Source of the DNA: Selenomonas sputigena_A | GTDB taxonomy: Bacteria; Bacillota; Negativicutes; Selenomonadales; Selenomonadaceae | Direction: 5' to 3' | DNA: 64,000 nucleotides | NCBI RefSeq assembly: GCF_051603425.1 | Contig: NZ_CP194411.1 | Coordinates: 2,232,001 to 2,296,000 of the forward strand | Part shown: piece by piece, positions 8,901-17,126 of the stretch | Position numbering within the stretch: position 1 is the stretch's first letter | How the letters are laid out: each line of letters opens with the position of its first letter | The notes under the pieces: model-generated | What the model saw: only the letters and a program-made list of their open reading frames with translations | Database searches by the model: none | Told to the model about the DNA's origin: nothing | Made by a program: the position numbers and the translations under genes

Positions 8901-9517
8901 CTTACGATATCGGCTACGGCGGCGTCGACCATGTGCTTGCTTCGGGCGAGGATGTCAACATCTTCGTGTTCGATACGGAGGTCTACTCCAATACGGGCGG
9001 TCAGGCTTCGAAGTCCACGCCGGCAGCTGCGATTGCAGAGTTCGCTGCGACGGGCAAGAAGACGAAGAAGAAGGATCTCGGCATGATGGCGATGTCCTAT
9101 GGCTACGTCTATGTCGCGCAGGTCAACATGGGCGCCGACCACAACCAGGTCTTGAAGGCGATTAAGGAAGCTGAGGCTTATAAAGGACCTTCGCTCATCA
9201 TCGCTTATGCGCCGTGCATCAACCACGGCATCCGCATCGGCATGGGCTGCAGCCAGGAAGAGGGCAAGCGCGCCAACGCCTGCGGTTACTGGGCGAACTA
9301 CCGCTTCAATCCGACCCTCGTCGGCACGGACAAGAATCCGTTCACGCTCGACTCGAAGGAGCCAGATTTCAGCAAGTTCCAGGAATTCCTGCAGGGCGAG
9401 GTTCGCTACGCTTCCCTGAAGCGCAGCTTCCCCGAGGCTGCCGACGCACTCTTCGAGAAGACGGAGAGCGACGCAAGGATGAGAATCGAAGGCTACAAGA
9501 AGCTTGCCGGAAAGTAA
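5993..9517 (+). CDS. nifJ: Pyruvate:ferredoxin (flavodoxin) oxidoreductase
   Basis: About 1174 residues, the usual size of the single-chain enzyme that oxidises pyruvate to acetyl-CoA and CO2 while reducing ferredoxin. In order: N-terminal pyrimidine-binding domain (YPITPSSPMAEH near residue 25), CoA/transketolase C-like domains, a 2x[4Fe-4S] ferredoxin domain (CIGCNQCSYVCP near 691 and CLGCGNCAQVCP near 745), the proximal cluster/TPP domain (CAGCGETPY near 813) and the TPP-Mg motif GDGWAYDIGYGG near 967, followed by NTGGQASKSTP. The frame is open from 5906, but the ATG at 5993 follows AAAGAGGGGAG and matches the family N-terminus. Its codons are strongly G/C-ending, unlike most neighbours, which fits very high expression. 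It is monocistronic. Confidence 0.97.
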   Translation: MSKKMKTMDGNTAAGYISYAFTDVAAIYPITPSSPMAEHVDALAAKGTKNIFGQKVRVIEMQSEAGAAGAVHGSLQAGALTTTYTASQGFLLMIPNLYKIAGELLPGVFHVSARALATSSLNIFGDQRDVMAARQTGCAMLCEASVQEVMDLAAVAHLVAIKGRVPFINFFDGFRTSHEIQKIEVIDFDDLAKLLDWDAVKEFRARALNPNHPVIRGTAQNPDIYFQSQEAANKYYEALPELVEEAMADLAKITGREHHLFDYHGAKDAERIIIAMGSICQTAGEAVDYLNSKGEKVGLLSVHLYRPFSLEHFFKVLPKTVKKIAVLDRTKEPGAIGEPLYLDVKAAFYNSDMNPVIVGGRYGLGGKDTTPDHVLSVYEELKKDDPKHGFTIAIDDDVTHTSLAEYPEDVDLTPEGTTACKFWGLGSDGTVGANKSAIKIIGDKTDMYAQAYFAYDSKKSGGITMSHLRFGKSPINSPYLIHNANFISCSQQSYVTKYDLLAGLKRGGKFLLNTVWSEEDLSKHLPAYMKRYIAKNDIEFYTVNAVEIAKKLGLGGRFNMVMQSAFFKLANIIPIETAVKYLKDAVVTSYGKKGQKIVDMNNGAIDKGIEALHRVNVPADWANAEDEKEEAHDIPAFITGVQNVMNRQEGDRLKVSQFAEEMVDGTFPVGGAAYEKRGTAINVPVWNAEKCIGCNQCSYVCPHATIRPVLTTDAEKDAAPEGFPWKKVKTVKDYNFTIAVSTMDCLGCGNCAQVCPAKALDMKPLDDDLKAKQAYFDYAVDTTKVATKKNPMKKDTVIGSQFEKPLLEFSGACAGCGETPYAKLLTQLFGDRMMISNATGCSSIWGGSAPAMPYTKNEKGYGPAWANSLFEDNAEFGLGMFLGVRAIRDRIAADVDAALADGKGSADLQAALKDWKDNMAEGEGTRERADKLTELLEKEKGTDELLNKIYDERDYFVKRSQWIFGGDGWAYDIGYGGVDHVLASGEDVNIFVFDTEVYSNTGGQASKSTPAAAIAEFAATGKKTKKKDLGMMAMSYGYVYVAQVNMGADHNQVLKAIKEAEAYKGPSLIIAYAPCINHGIRIGMGCSQEEGKRANACGYWANYRFNPTLVGTDKNPFTLDSKEPDFSKFQEFLQGEVRYASLKRSFPEAADALFEKTESDARMRIEGYKKLAGK

Positions 9518-9540
9518 ATAACAGTTCTGGAAAAACGGTG

Positions 9541-9569
9541 GAGGGGCGCATTTTTGTGCGCCTCTTTTT
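9541..9569 (+). terminator. Terminator after nifJ
   Basis: GAGGGGCGCA / TGCGCCTC hairpin with a short T-rich loop followed by TTTTTC. Confidence 0.88.
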
Positions 9570-9727
9570 CTGTTTGATTTTATCCGGCTCTTTCCCAAAG
9601 AACCTTGTATTTCCCCCTTGATTATGGTATCATGCTTAATATGGCATAATGGGTTTTAAACGACATTTGATATTGCAATTGACCAGAAATGTCACAGGAA
9701 AGTATATGTAGGAGGGTATTTCAGACC

Positions 9728-11017
9728 ATGAAAGTTACTGCAGAAAAGATGGATAACCACGAAGTAGTGTTGACAATAGAGGTAGAGGCAGATGCATTAA
9801 AAAAAGCCGAAACAAAAGCCTGCAAAGATCTTGCGAGCCGTGTGAGCATACCAGGTTTTCGTAAAGGAAAAGCACCGCGTCATATTATTGAACAGCGTGT
9901 GGGCAAGAAGGCAATTCTTGATGCGGCATTTGATCTTGTGGCGGACAAGGCCTTTCTGGATGCCATTAAGGAGCAGGATGTTGTACCTGTATCGCGCCCT
10001 GACATCGAAACGTTAACATTGGAAGAGGGACAAGATGTTGTCTTTAAAGCTCGTTTTACAGCAAAACCGGAAGTTAAATTAGGCGAATACAAGGGTCTTA
10101 AAATTGAGAAAAAGGTTGATGCAGTTACTGATACAGATGTTGATAATGAGCTTGAAAACATGCGCCGCCGTCGTAGTCAGATGGTTGACGCGCCAGAGGG
10201 AGCTAGTGTCAAAACTGGTGATCTTGTGACACTTGATTTCAAAGGATTTGTCAACAATGAACCCTTTGAGGGCGGCGAAGGAAAGGATTACCCACTGGAG
10301 ATTGGCTCCAATCGTTTTATTCCCGGTTTTGAGGAGCAACTTATCGGAATCAAGATTGGTGAACAACGGGATGTTAATGTAACATTCCCTGAGGAGTATC
10401 ATTCGCAAGAGCTTGCTGGAAAAGCAGCAAAATTTGAATGTGTGATTCATAGCATCAAAGAACGCCAACTTCCTGAACTCAATGATGAATTTGCCCGGAA
10501 AGTCAGCAAGTTTCAGACGCTAGCAGAACTCAAAGTGGATATCCGTAAGAATCTTGAGCAAAATGCCGAAAAGAAGGCAGAAAATGATCAACATGCGGCT
10601 GCTATTGAACAGGCAACAGAGAATATCATCGTTGATATTCCAACAATTATGGTGGACAACCGTGTTACACTTATGATCCAGGAAATGGCTATGCGCCTTG
10701 AGCAACAGGGAATGAAACTTGAGCAATATCTGCAATATGCAGGGACAGATCTCGCGCAAATTCGTGAGAAGTACCGCAAAACGGCAGAAGAAAATGTAAA
10801 AACAGACTTGATGCTGGAAGCCGTTGCCAAAGCAGAAAATATCGAGGTTAACGATAAAGATCTTGAGGCAGAAATTTCAGCTATGGCAATGGCTTATGGA
10901 GCTACACCTGCACAAGTTCGTAAGATTGTCAAGGAACAAGGCCGCATTGCCGATCTTGTTACGACAGTATTGCGCAAAAAAACGACGCAATTCATTCTTG
11001 ACAACATCGTGGAGTAA
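9728..11017 (+). CDS. tig: Trigger factor, ribosome-associated chaperone/prolyl isomerase
   Basis: About 429 residues, normal length. Trigger factor binds the ribosome exit tunnel and folds nascent chains. The N-terminal domain has the ribosome-docking signature GFRKGKAPRHI near residue 42. The middle FKBP-type domain runs roughly 150-235 (VTLDFKGFVNNEPFEGG), and the rest is the helical chaperone body. An earlier in-frame start exists at 9689, but the ATG at 9728 sits 11 bases after AGGAGGG. It opens the run tig-clpP-clpX-lon-ysxC. The gap to nifJ is 210 bases; I find only a weak promoter candidate there (CATAAT at 9645). Confidence 0.96.
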   Translation: MKVTAEKMDNHEVVLTIEVEADALKKAETKACKDLASRVSIPGFRKGKAPRHIIEQRVGKKAILDAAFDLVADKAFLDAIKEQDVVPVSRPDIETLTLEEGQDVVFKARFTAKPEVKLGEYKGLKIEKKVDAVTDTDVDNELENMRRRRSQMVDAPEGASVKTGDLVTLDFKGFVNNEPFEGGEGKDYPLEIGSNRFIPGFEEQLIGIKIGEQRDVNVTFPEEYHSQELAGKAAKFECVIHSIKERQLPELNDEFARKVSKFQTLAELKVDIRKNLEQNAEKKAENDQHAAAIEQATENIIVDIPTIMVDNRVTLMIQEMAMRLEQQGMKLEQYLQYAGTDLAQIREKYRKTAEENVKTDLMLEAVAKAENIEVNDKDLEAEISAMAMAYGATPAQVRKIVKEQGRIADLVTTVLRKKTTQFILDNIVE

Positions 11018-11052
11018 TCTCGACAACACAGCACTATAAACGGAGTGATTAC

Positions 11053-11673
11053 ATGAGCAGCTATATGAGCAGCTATGTTCCTATGGTAGTAGAACGATCA
11101 AATCGCGGAGAACGCGCTTATGACATCTATTCACGCCTCTTGAAAGATCGAATCGTATTTGTTGGTGGCCCGATTGACGACAACGTAGCAAATGTTGTCG
11201 TTGCCCAACTTCTTTTTCTTGAATCTGAGGATCCTGATAAAGATATCCACCTCTATATTAATAGTCCTGGCGGTGTTGTGACGGCGGGTCTTGCGATTTA
11301 TGATACGATGCAATATATCCGACCAGATGTATCAACGATTTGTATTGGTCAGGCGGCAAGTATGGGATCGCTTCTCCTCACGGCAGGAGCGCCGGGTAAA
11401 CGTTATGCGCTTCCTTTGGCGCGTATCATGATACATCAGCCTTTGGGCGGCGCGCAGGGGCAGTCGACGGATATCCAAATTCAGGCAAAAGAAATTTTGC
11501 GTTTGCGTGAAGTCGGCAACGATATCCTTGTCAAACATACGGGACAGCCGCGTGAAAAACTCATGGCGGATACGGAACGCGATAACTTTATGACTGCGGA
11601 AGAGGCCAAAGCGTATGGGCTTATTGACAAAGTCATCACACGTCCAGTCAAAGAGTCTAAGCCCAAAGAGTAA
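11053..11673 (+). CDS. clpP: ATP-dependent Clp protease proteolytic subunit
   Basis: 206 residues. ClpP forms the tetradecameric peptidase chamber used with ClpX. The catalytic triad is visible: Ser103 in GQAASMGS, His128 in RIMIHQP and Asp177 in TERDNFM. A ribosome site (CGGAGTGA) precedes the first ATG; the second Met (residue 5) is an alternative start because MSSY is repeated. clpX follows after 11 bases. Confidence 0.97.
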   Translation: MSSYMSSYVPMVVERSNRGERAYDIYSRLLKDRIVFVGGPIDDNVANVVVAQLLFLESEDPDKDIHLYINSPGGVVTAGLAIYDTMQYIRPDVSTICIGQAASMGSLLLTAGAPGKRYALPLARIMIHQPLGGAQGQSTDIQIQAKEILRLREVGNDILVKHTGQPREKLMADTERDNFMTAEEAKAYGLIDKVITRPVKESKPKE

Positions 11674-11684
11674 GAGGTGGTACC

Positions 11685-12956
11685 ATGTTGAAGTTTGGGG
11701 ATGAAAAAGGTCAACTCAAATGCTCTTTTTGTGGCAAATCACAGGAGCAGGTCAGAAAACTAGTTGCTGGCCCTGGTGTCTACATCTGTGATGAATGTAT
11801 TGAGCTTTGCAATGAAATTATCGAAGAAGAGTTTAATGAAGATGTTGAAGTGGAGCTCAAGGATGTACCGAAACCAAAGGAGATTCGCCAAATCCTCGAT
11901 CAATATGTGATTGGGCAGGAGGAAGCGAAAAAAACGCTTTCTGTAGCTGTCTACAACCACTATAAACGCATTAATCGTGCAGTTGGAAAAACTGATGATG
12001 TGGAGTTGCAAAAATCCAATATTCTCATGATTGGCCCGACGGGAAGCGGTAAGACCTTGCTTGCCCAAACACTTGCAAAAATTCTCAATGTACCATTTGC
12101 CATAGCCGATGCCACATCTTTAACAGAGGCAGGTTATGTTGGAGAGGATGTTGAGAATATCCTTCTGAAACTCATACAGGCTGCTGATTACGATGTTGAG
12201 AAAGCCGAAAAGGGCATCATCTATATCGATGAAATCGATAAGATTGCACGGAAATCAGAAAATCCTTCCATTACACGTGATGTGTCGGGCGAAGGTGTTC
12301 AACAGGCACTTTTGAAGATTCTTGAGGGAACAGTGGCTTCAGTGCCGCCGCAAGGCGGACGCAAACACCCACATCAAGAACTCATCCAGATTGACACGAC
12401 AAATATTCTGTTTCTTTGTGGCGGTGCGTTCGATGGCATTGAAAAAATTATCGAAAATCGCCTTGGTAAAAAGAATATGGGATTTGGTGCTGAAATCGAG
12501 TCTAAGGTTGAACGCAATATTGGTGAGACACTTCGCCATATTTTGCCGGAAGACTTGCTGAAAAACGGATTGATTCCTGAATTCATCGGGCGTCTTCCAA
12601 TCGTTGTGACACTTGAGGCACTTGGTGAGGATACACTTGTGCGCATCCTCACGGAGCCAAAGAATGCCTTGATAAAACAGTACCAGAAACTACTGGAGAT
12701 GGATGGAGTAAAGCTCGATTTTGATGATGAAGCGCTCCATCTTATTGCCAAGGAAGCATTAAAGCGAAAGACTGGGGCTCGTGGTTTGCGCTCTATCATT
12801 GAGAGTATTATGCGTAATGTCATGTATGAAGTACCTTCAGTAGAAGGTGTTTCACTTTGTCGGGTCACGAAAGAAGTCATTACTGAAAAGAAGGATCCTG
12901 ACTTGACCATCGATAAAGTTAAAATGAAGAGTGCAGACAAAGAAGTATCAGCTTGA
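11685..12956 (+). CDS. clpX: ClpX ATPase, unfoldase of ClpXP
   Basis: 423 residues. The N-terminal C4 zinc domain (CSFCGK...CDECIELC) recognises substrates and adaptors. The AAA+ module has Walker A GPTGSGKT near residue 117, Walker B IIYIDEIDK, and the ClpP-binding IGF-type loop is represented by the NMGFGAEIES region. AAGAGGTGG is the ribosome site. A terminator follows, so lon is probably transcribed separately. Confidence 0.97.
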   Translation: MLKFGDEKGQLKCSFCGKSQEQVRKLVAGPGVYICDECIELCNEIIEEEFNEDVEVELKDVPKPKEIRQILDQYVIGQEEAKKTLSVAVYNHYKRINRAVGKTDDVELQKSNILMIGPTGSGKTLLAQTLAKILNVPFAIADATSLTEAGYVGEDVENILLKLIQAADYDVEKAEKGIIYIDEIDKIARKSENPSITRDVSGEGVQQALLKILEGTVASVPPQGGRKHPHQELIQIDTTNILFLCGGAFDGIEKIIENRLGKKNMGFGAEIESKVERNIGETLRHILPEDLLKNGLIPEFIGRLPIVVTLEALGEDTLVRILTEPKNALIKQYQKLLEMDGVKLDFDDEALHLIAKEALKRKTGARGLRSIIESIMRNVMYEVPSVEGVSLCRVTKEVITEKKDPDLTIDKVKMKSADKEVSA

Positions 12957-12968
12957 GCATCGAAAGAA

Positions 12969-12998
12969 GGGCGCTGCGGCAAGCAGCGTCCTCTTTTT
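12969..12998 (+). terminator. Terminator after clpX
   Basis: GGGCGCTGC / GCAGCGTCC 9-bp stem (one G-T), 5-base loop, then TCTTTTTC. Confidence 0.87.
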
Positions 12999-13178
12999 CA
13001 TGAAAACCTAATGAATCAAGCCTGGATCGTGCAAATTGATTGGTAGTTTTTATGTAAGGGCGCTGCACAATGTCACATACGGCCCTGCAGCAAATTACTG
13101 GTGTGTATCTTTTGTTTGTACGGCAATCACCCCCCAGCTGAATATATGCCCGGCAAGTTCACATAAGGAGGATTGTTT

Positions 13179-15503
13179 ATGTCGGAAATACGTAAGCTGC
13201 CGCTTCTGCCACTTCGAGGCATGATCGTGTTCCCTTTCATGATCATCCATCTCGATGTTGGCAGGGAGCGATCAGTGGCAGCGTTGGAAGAGGCGATGGT
13301 GCGTGACCGTCAAATTCTGCTTGTGGCTCAAAAAGTTGCTGAAGTCGATGAACCCAAAAGTGTGGATCTTTTTGGTGTTGGTACTGTTGCCGAAGTACGG
13401 CAGCTTTTAAAACTGCCGGGAGGAGCTTTGCGCGTGCTTGTCGAAGGACAAAAACGTGCCTCCATTAGGAGCTATGAAGAACTTGAAAATTTTGCTGAAG
13501 TAACGATTGAAGAATTCACAGATGTGATGGAAGAGTCCATGGAAATGGAAGCTTTGACACGTGCTGTTGTGCATGAATTCGAGCAATGGGTAAAGCTTAG
13601 TAAAAAAATTCCTGCAGAGACACTTGTTTCTGTGGCGATTATTGATGATGCGGGACGCCTTGGGGATCTCATTGCAAGTCATTTGAGCCTCAAGATAGAA
13701 GATAGACAAGCTTTGCTTGAGCAAATTGATGTCAAGAGTCGTATGGAACTTCTCTATAAAATTTTAGCGCGTGAACTTGAAGTTCTTGAAATGGAGCGTA
13801 AAATTGGCGTACGTGTCAGAAAGCAAATGGAGAAGATTCAAAAAGATTATTATTTGCGTGAACAGATTAAAGCCATTCAAAAAGAACTTGGTGATCAGGA
13901 TGATAAGACTGAAGATATTGAAAATTATCGAAGTCGAATAGAAAATGGTGTCTATCCAGAAGAGGTTCAAAAAGTCATTGAAAAGGAAATACATCGCATG
14001 GAAGGAATGGCAAGTATGTCAGCGGAAATGGGGGTCATACGTACCTATATAGAGACCTTGCTTGAACTTCCTTGGGAAGAGTTATCGGAAGATAACATCG
14101 ATATTAAAATGGCAGAAGGAATCCTTGATCATGATCATTATGGGTTAAAAAAAGTAAAAGAGCGTATACTGGAATATCTTGCCGTTCATAAACTTGCTGA
14201 AAAACAACATGCTCCGATACTCTGTCTTGTAGGACCGCCAGGTGTCGGAAAAACATCGCTTGCGAGTTCTGTTGCGCGTGCTACAGGAAGAAAATTTGTA
14301 CGCGCCTCGCTTGGTGGGATTCGTGATGAAGCAGAAATTCGCGGACATCGTCGCACTTATGTTGGTGCAATGCCAGGACGCGTCATAGAAGGCCTGCGCA
14401 AAGCGGGTACAAAGAATCCTGTTTTTCTCCTCGATGAAGTAGACAAACTTGACATGGATTATAAGGGGGATCCTTCTGCCGCTCTTTTGGAAGTGCTTGA
14501 CCCAGCCCAAAATGCAACTTTCAGTGATCACTATGTCGAATTACCCTTTGATTTATCGCATGTGCTCTGGATTGTAACGGCCAATAATATTAGTAATATT
14601 CCCCGTGCTTTACGTGATCGTATGGAGCTTATTACACTTTCCAGTTATACTGAAATGGAAAAATTAGAGATTGCAAAGCGATATCTTGTGATGCGTCAGC
14701 GTACAGCAAATGGTCTCAAAGCACGTGAGCTTCAATTTACGCCTGGTGTTATAGAAAAAATCATTGTTGAGTATACACGTGAATCCGGCGTACGTGAACT
14801 TGAACGCAATATTGGTCATGTTTGCCGCAAAGCAGCACGAATGATTGTCGAAGGCAAGAAAAAAACAGTGCGTGTAACGAAAAAAATTTTAGGAGATTTC
14901 TTAGGTCGGCCTAAGTTTCTAAGGACAAAGGCTGAGAAAAAATCAGAGATTGGTGTCGCGACCGGGATGGCATGGACAGAAGTGGGAGGAGATATTCTGC
15001 CGACAGAGGTCACGGTACTCCCCGGGAAAGGGAAATTGATTCTTACGGGTCAACTTGGAGATGTGATGCAAGAATCTGCACAAGCTGGACTTTCCTATAT
15101 TCGAAGTCGTCAAAGCAGGTTTGGTTTATCGGATGATTTCTATGAAAAGCGCGATATTCATATCCATTTACCGGAAGGTGCCATACCTAAGGATGGACCA
15201 TCTGCGGGGATCACGATGGCGACAGCCATGATTTCTGCCTTGACAGGCCAAAAAGTTAGAAGCGATGTAGCAATGACCGGAGAAATTACACTTAGGGGAC
15301 GTGTGCTTCCTATCGGAGGAGTGAAAGAAAAAGTTCTCGCGGCCTACCGTGAAGGAATGAAACTCATCCTCCTCCCTAAGGAAAATGAGATGGATATTGA
15401 GGATATCCCTATGGAGGTACGAGAAAAACTGTCTTTTGTGTCTGTTGAAACGATGGATGAAGTGCTCGCCGAGGCTCTCATGCCCAAAGAGGGAGGGGCT
15501 TAA
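13179..15503 (+). CDS. lon: ATP-dependent protease La (Lon)
   Basis: About 774 residues, full length. The N-terminal substrate-binding LON domain starts at LPLLPLRGMIVFP. The AAA+ domain has Walker A GPPGVGKT near residue 352. The C-terminal peptidase domain has the catalytic Ser in KDGPSAGIT near residue 675 and the Lys about 43 residues later (GGVKEKVLAA). The ATG at 13179 is 6 bases after AAGGAGGA; a TTG two codons earlier is less likely. The 180 bases between the clpX terminator and lon hold no gene and no promoter I can defend. One base separates lon from ysxC. Confidence 0.97.
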   Translation: MSEIRKLPLLPLRGMIVFPFMIIHLDVGRERSVAALEEAMVRDRQILLVAQKVAEVDEPKSVDLFGVGTVAEVRQLLKLPGGALRVLVEGQKRASIRSYEELENFAEVTIEEFTDVMEESMEMEALTRAVVHEFEQWVKLSKKIPAETLVSVAIIDDAGRLGDLIASHLSLKIEDRQALLEQIDVKSRMELLYKILARELEVLEMERKIGVRVRKQMEKIQKDYYLREQIKAIQKELGDQDDKTEDIENYRSRIENGVYPEEVQKVIEKEIHRMEGMASMSAEMGVIRTYIETLLELPWEELSEDNIDIKMAEGILDHDHYGLKKVKERILEYLAVHKLAEKQHAPILCLVGPPGVGKTSLASSVARATGRKFVRASLGGIRDEAEIRGHRRTYVGAMPGRVIEGLRKAGTKNPVFLLDEVDKLDMDYKGDPSAALLEVLDPAQNATFSDHYVELPFDLSHVLWIVTANNISNIPRALRDRMELITLSSYTEMEKLEIAKRYLVMRQRTANGLKARELQFTPGVIEKIIVEYTRESGVRELERNIGHVCRKAARMIVEGKKKTVRVTKKILGDFLGRPKFLRTKAEKKSEIGVATGMAWTEVGGDILPTEVTVLPGKGKLILTGQLGDVMQESAQAGLSYIRSRQSRFGLSDDFYEKRDIHIHLPEGAIPKDGPSAGITMATAMISALTGQKVRSDVAMTGEITLRGRVLPIGGVKEKVLAAYREGMKLILLPKENEMDIEDIPMEVREKLSFVSVETMDEVLAEALMPKEGGA

Positions 15504-15504
15504 A

Positions 15505-16125
15505 CTGGATAGCATCCTCATTACGCAAGGTAAATATATTGCGTCTGCTGTCAAAAAAGAACAGTACCCTGAAATAAAGCGCAAGGAAATTGTATTTATC
15601 GGACGTTCCAATGTTGGAAAATCCTCTTTGATAAATTCACTTTCCCGTACCAAAAATCTTGCTCGTGTTTCCGGACGCCCGGGAAAGACACAGACCATCA
15701 ACTTTTACGAGCTTGGTGCAAAAATTCTGAACCAGGAGAAACGAATTGATTTTTATCTTGTCGATTTGCCTGGGTATGGCTATGCGCATACTGGAAAACG
15801 TCAACGTAAGATATGGGCACGTTTTATTGAGGAATATTTATTGACGAGCGAGGAACTTCAGTTTGTTTGCCATCTGATGGATATCCGACATAAACCGATG
15901 GTTTCGGACATTGAAATGTTCCGCTGGCTCCTCAAACATGGTTTGCCTGTTCTTGTTATTGCAACAAAGGCTGACAAATTAAGTCGCAGTATACGGGATA
16001 AAAATATTGCGATTATGCGACAGATCCTGGGTGTGGAAGATTTAGATATTTTACCATATTCATCTACAAAAAATGAAGGACGTTCAGAATTGCTTGACGT
16101 GATAGCCAATGTTTTGATAGAATGA
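15505..16125 (+). CDS. ysxC: Ribosome biogenesis GTPase YsxC/EngB, apparent CTG start
   Basis: About 206 residues. EngB GTPases assist 50S subunit assembly. G1 is GRSNVGKSS, G3 is DLPGYG and G4 is TKADK; the ARVSGRPGKTQT switch region is typical. The frame extends back into lon, but the conserved N-terminus begins just after the lon stop, and there is no ATG, GTG or TTG there. A CTG at 15505 lies 6 bases after GAGGGAGGGG and gives (M)DSILITQGKYIASAV, which aligns with the usual YsxC start. ATC/ATT codons four to six codons later are the only other options. Confidence 0.92.
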   Translation: MDSILITQGKYIASAVKKEQYPEIKRKEIVFIGRSNVGKSSLINSLSRTKNLARVSGRPGKTQTINFYELGAKILNQEKRIDFYLVDLPGYGYAHTGKRQRKIWARFIEEYLLTSEELQFVCHLMDIRHKPMVSDIEMFRWLLKHGLPVLVIATKADKLSRSIRDKNIAIMRQILGVEDLDILPYSSTKNEGRSELLDVIANVLIE

Positions 16126-16158
16126 GATAGTGGAGAATATTAAAAAGAAGGGATAAAT

Positions 16159-16611
16159 ATGCTGACAGCTTTCGATAAAAAGCTTCTCAATGTCCTGCAG
16201 GCCGGCTTGCCCATCAGCAGCCGGCCTTTTGCCGATTTAGCGCAAGAGGTTGATTCTGATGAAATTACCGTTCTTGAACGTGTGCGTTTTCTAAAAAAAG
16301 AAGGTTATCTTCGAAGAATCGGGCCATTTTTTGATTCAGAAAAGATGGGATATAAGGGGACATTGGTCGCATTACGCGTTATACCGGAGTTCATGAAGAG
16401 CGTAGTGGAGGTTGTGAATCGATATCCGGGGACAACGCATAATTATGAACGCAATGGAAAATATAATCTCTGGTTTACGCTGCTCACACCGAATGAAAAT
16501 TTGCGTCAGAATATCTTAGGGGAAATTGCCTCCTTGCCAGGTGTTGAGGCCATACTTAATTTAGCTTCACACAAAAAATATAAGGTCAATGTACAATTCA
16601 ATCTTAAATAG
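16159..16611 (+). CDS. ahbA: Siroheme decarboxylase subunit A (AhbA), Lrp/AsnC-like
   Basis: 150 residues: an N-terminal winged helix like Lrp/AsnC (FDKKLLNVLQAG..., LKKEGYLRRIGPFFD) and an AsnC ligand-type ferredoxin fold. AhbA/AhbB (NirD/NirG relatives) decarboxylate siroheme to didecarboxysiroheme, the first step of the alternative haem pathway, or act on the haem d1 path. The YKGTLVALRV and THNYERNGKYNLWFTL stretches match these decarboxylases rather than DNA-binding Lrp. The partner gene follows at once. No ahbC, ahbD or other haem genes are in the window. Confidence 0.8.
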   Translation: MLTAFDKKLLNVLQAGLPISSRPFADLAQEVDSDEITVLERVRFLKKEGYLRRIGPFFDSEKMGYKGTLVALRVIPEFMKSVVEVVNRYPGTTHNYERNGKYNLWFTLLTPNENLRQNILGEIASLPGVEAILNLASHKKYKVNVQFNLK

Positions 16612-16623
16612 ATGGTGATATAT

Positions 16624-17100
16624 ATGGAAATGATTGATGAACTGGATAAAAAGATTGTTAGAGCTATGCAAGGAGACTTCCCTCTTGTAGCAGAACCTTA
16701 TAAAAAAATTGCTTTGAAACTTGGCATTGAAGAAGAAGAACTTTTGCGACGACTTCACCATTTGAAAAAAAATGGTCAAATACGCAAGATGGGAGCCGTG
16801 CTCCAACATCGGGCTGCGGGATTTACTTCAAATGTTCTTTGCGCCTGGGTCGTTCCTCAAGAGCGTATGGATGAGATTGCTCGGATTATATGTCTCCATC
16901 CGGCAGTCTCTCATTGTTATGATCGTGATACGGCAGAAGATTGGCCTTATAATATGTATGCGATGATTCACGCTCATAGCAGGGAGGAGTGTGAAAAGAT
17001 TGCAGTTTCTCTTGAAGAGAAATGCTGTCTTAAAGAACGTGTGATGCTCTACTCGATCAAGGAATGGAAAAAAACAAGTATGCAATATTTTTGCGAATAG
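16624..17100 (+). CDS. ahbB: Siroheme decarboxylase subunit B (AhbB)
   Basis: About 158 residues, homologous to the preceding protein: winged helix (ELDKKIVRAMQGDFP), then the AhbB signatures LQHRAAGFTSNVLCAWVVP, VSHCYDRD and WPYNMYAMIH, which carry the histidine/tyrosine residues of the decarboxylase site. An ATG at 16612 touches the ahbA stop, but the ATG at 16624 has a GGTGAT ribosome site and matches the family start better. It is followed by an aminotransferase gene 26 bases downstream. Confidence 0.82.
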   Translation: MEMIDELDKKIVRAMQGDFPLVAEPYKKIALKLGIEEEELLRRLHHLKKNGQIRKMGAVLQHRAAGFTSNVLCAWVVPQERMDEIARIICLHPAVSHCYDRDTAEDWPYNMYAMIHAHSREECEKIAVSLEEKCCLKERVMLYSIKEWKKTSMQYFCE

Positions 17101-17126
17101 AAAATAAATAACAAAGGGGTGATAAT

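Noticed and set aside
5948..9598. 1216-codon open frame on the minus strand across nifJ
   Set aside because: It mirrors nifJ exactly, has an Arg/Leu/Val-rich composition typical of antisense reading, no ribosome site and no family resemblance; it results from nifJ codon bias.
12999..13178. CIRCE or CtsR box upstream of lon
   Set aside because: No TTAGCACTC-N9-GAGTGCTAA or GGTCAAA repeat is present in this gap.
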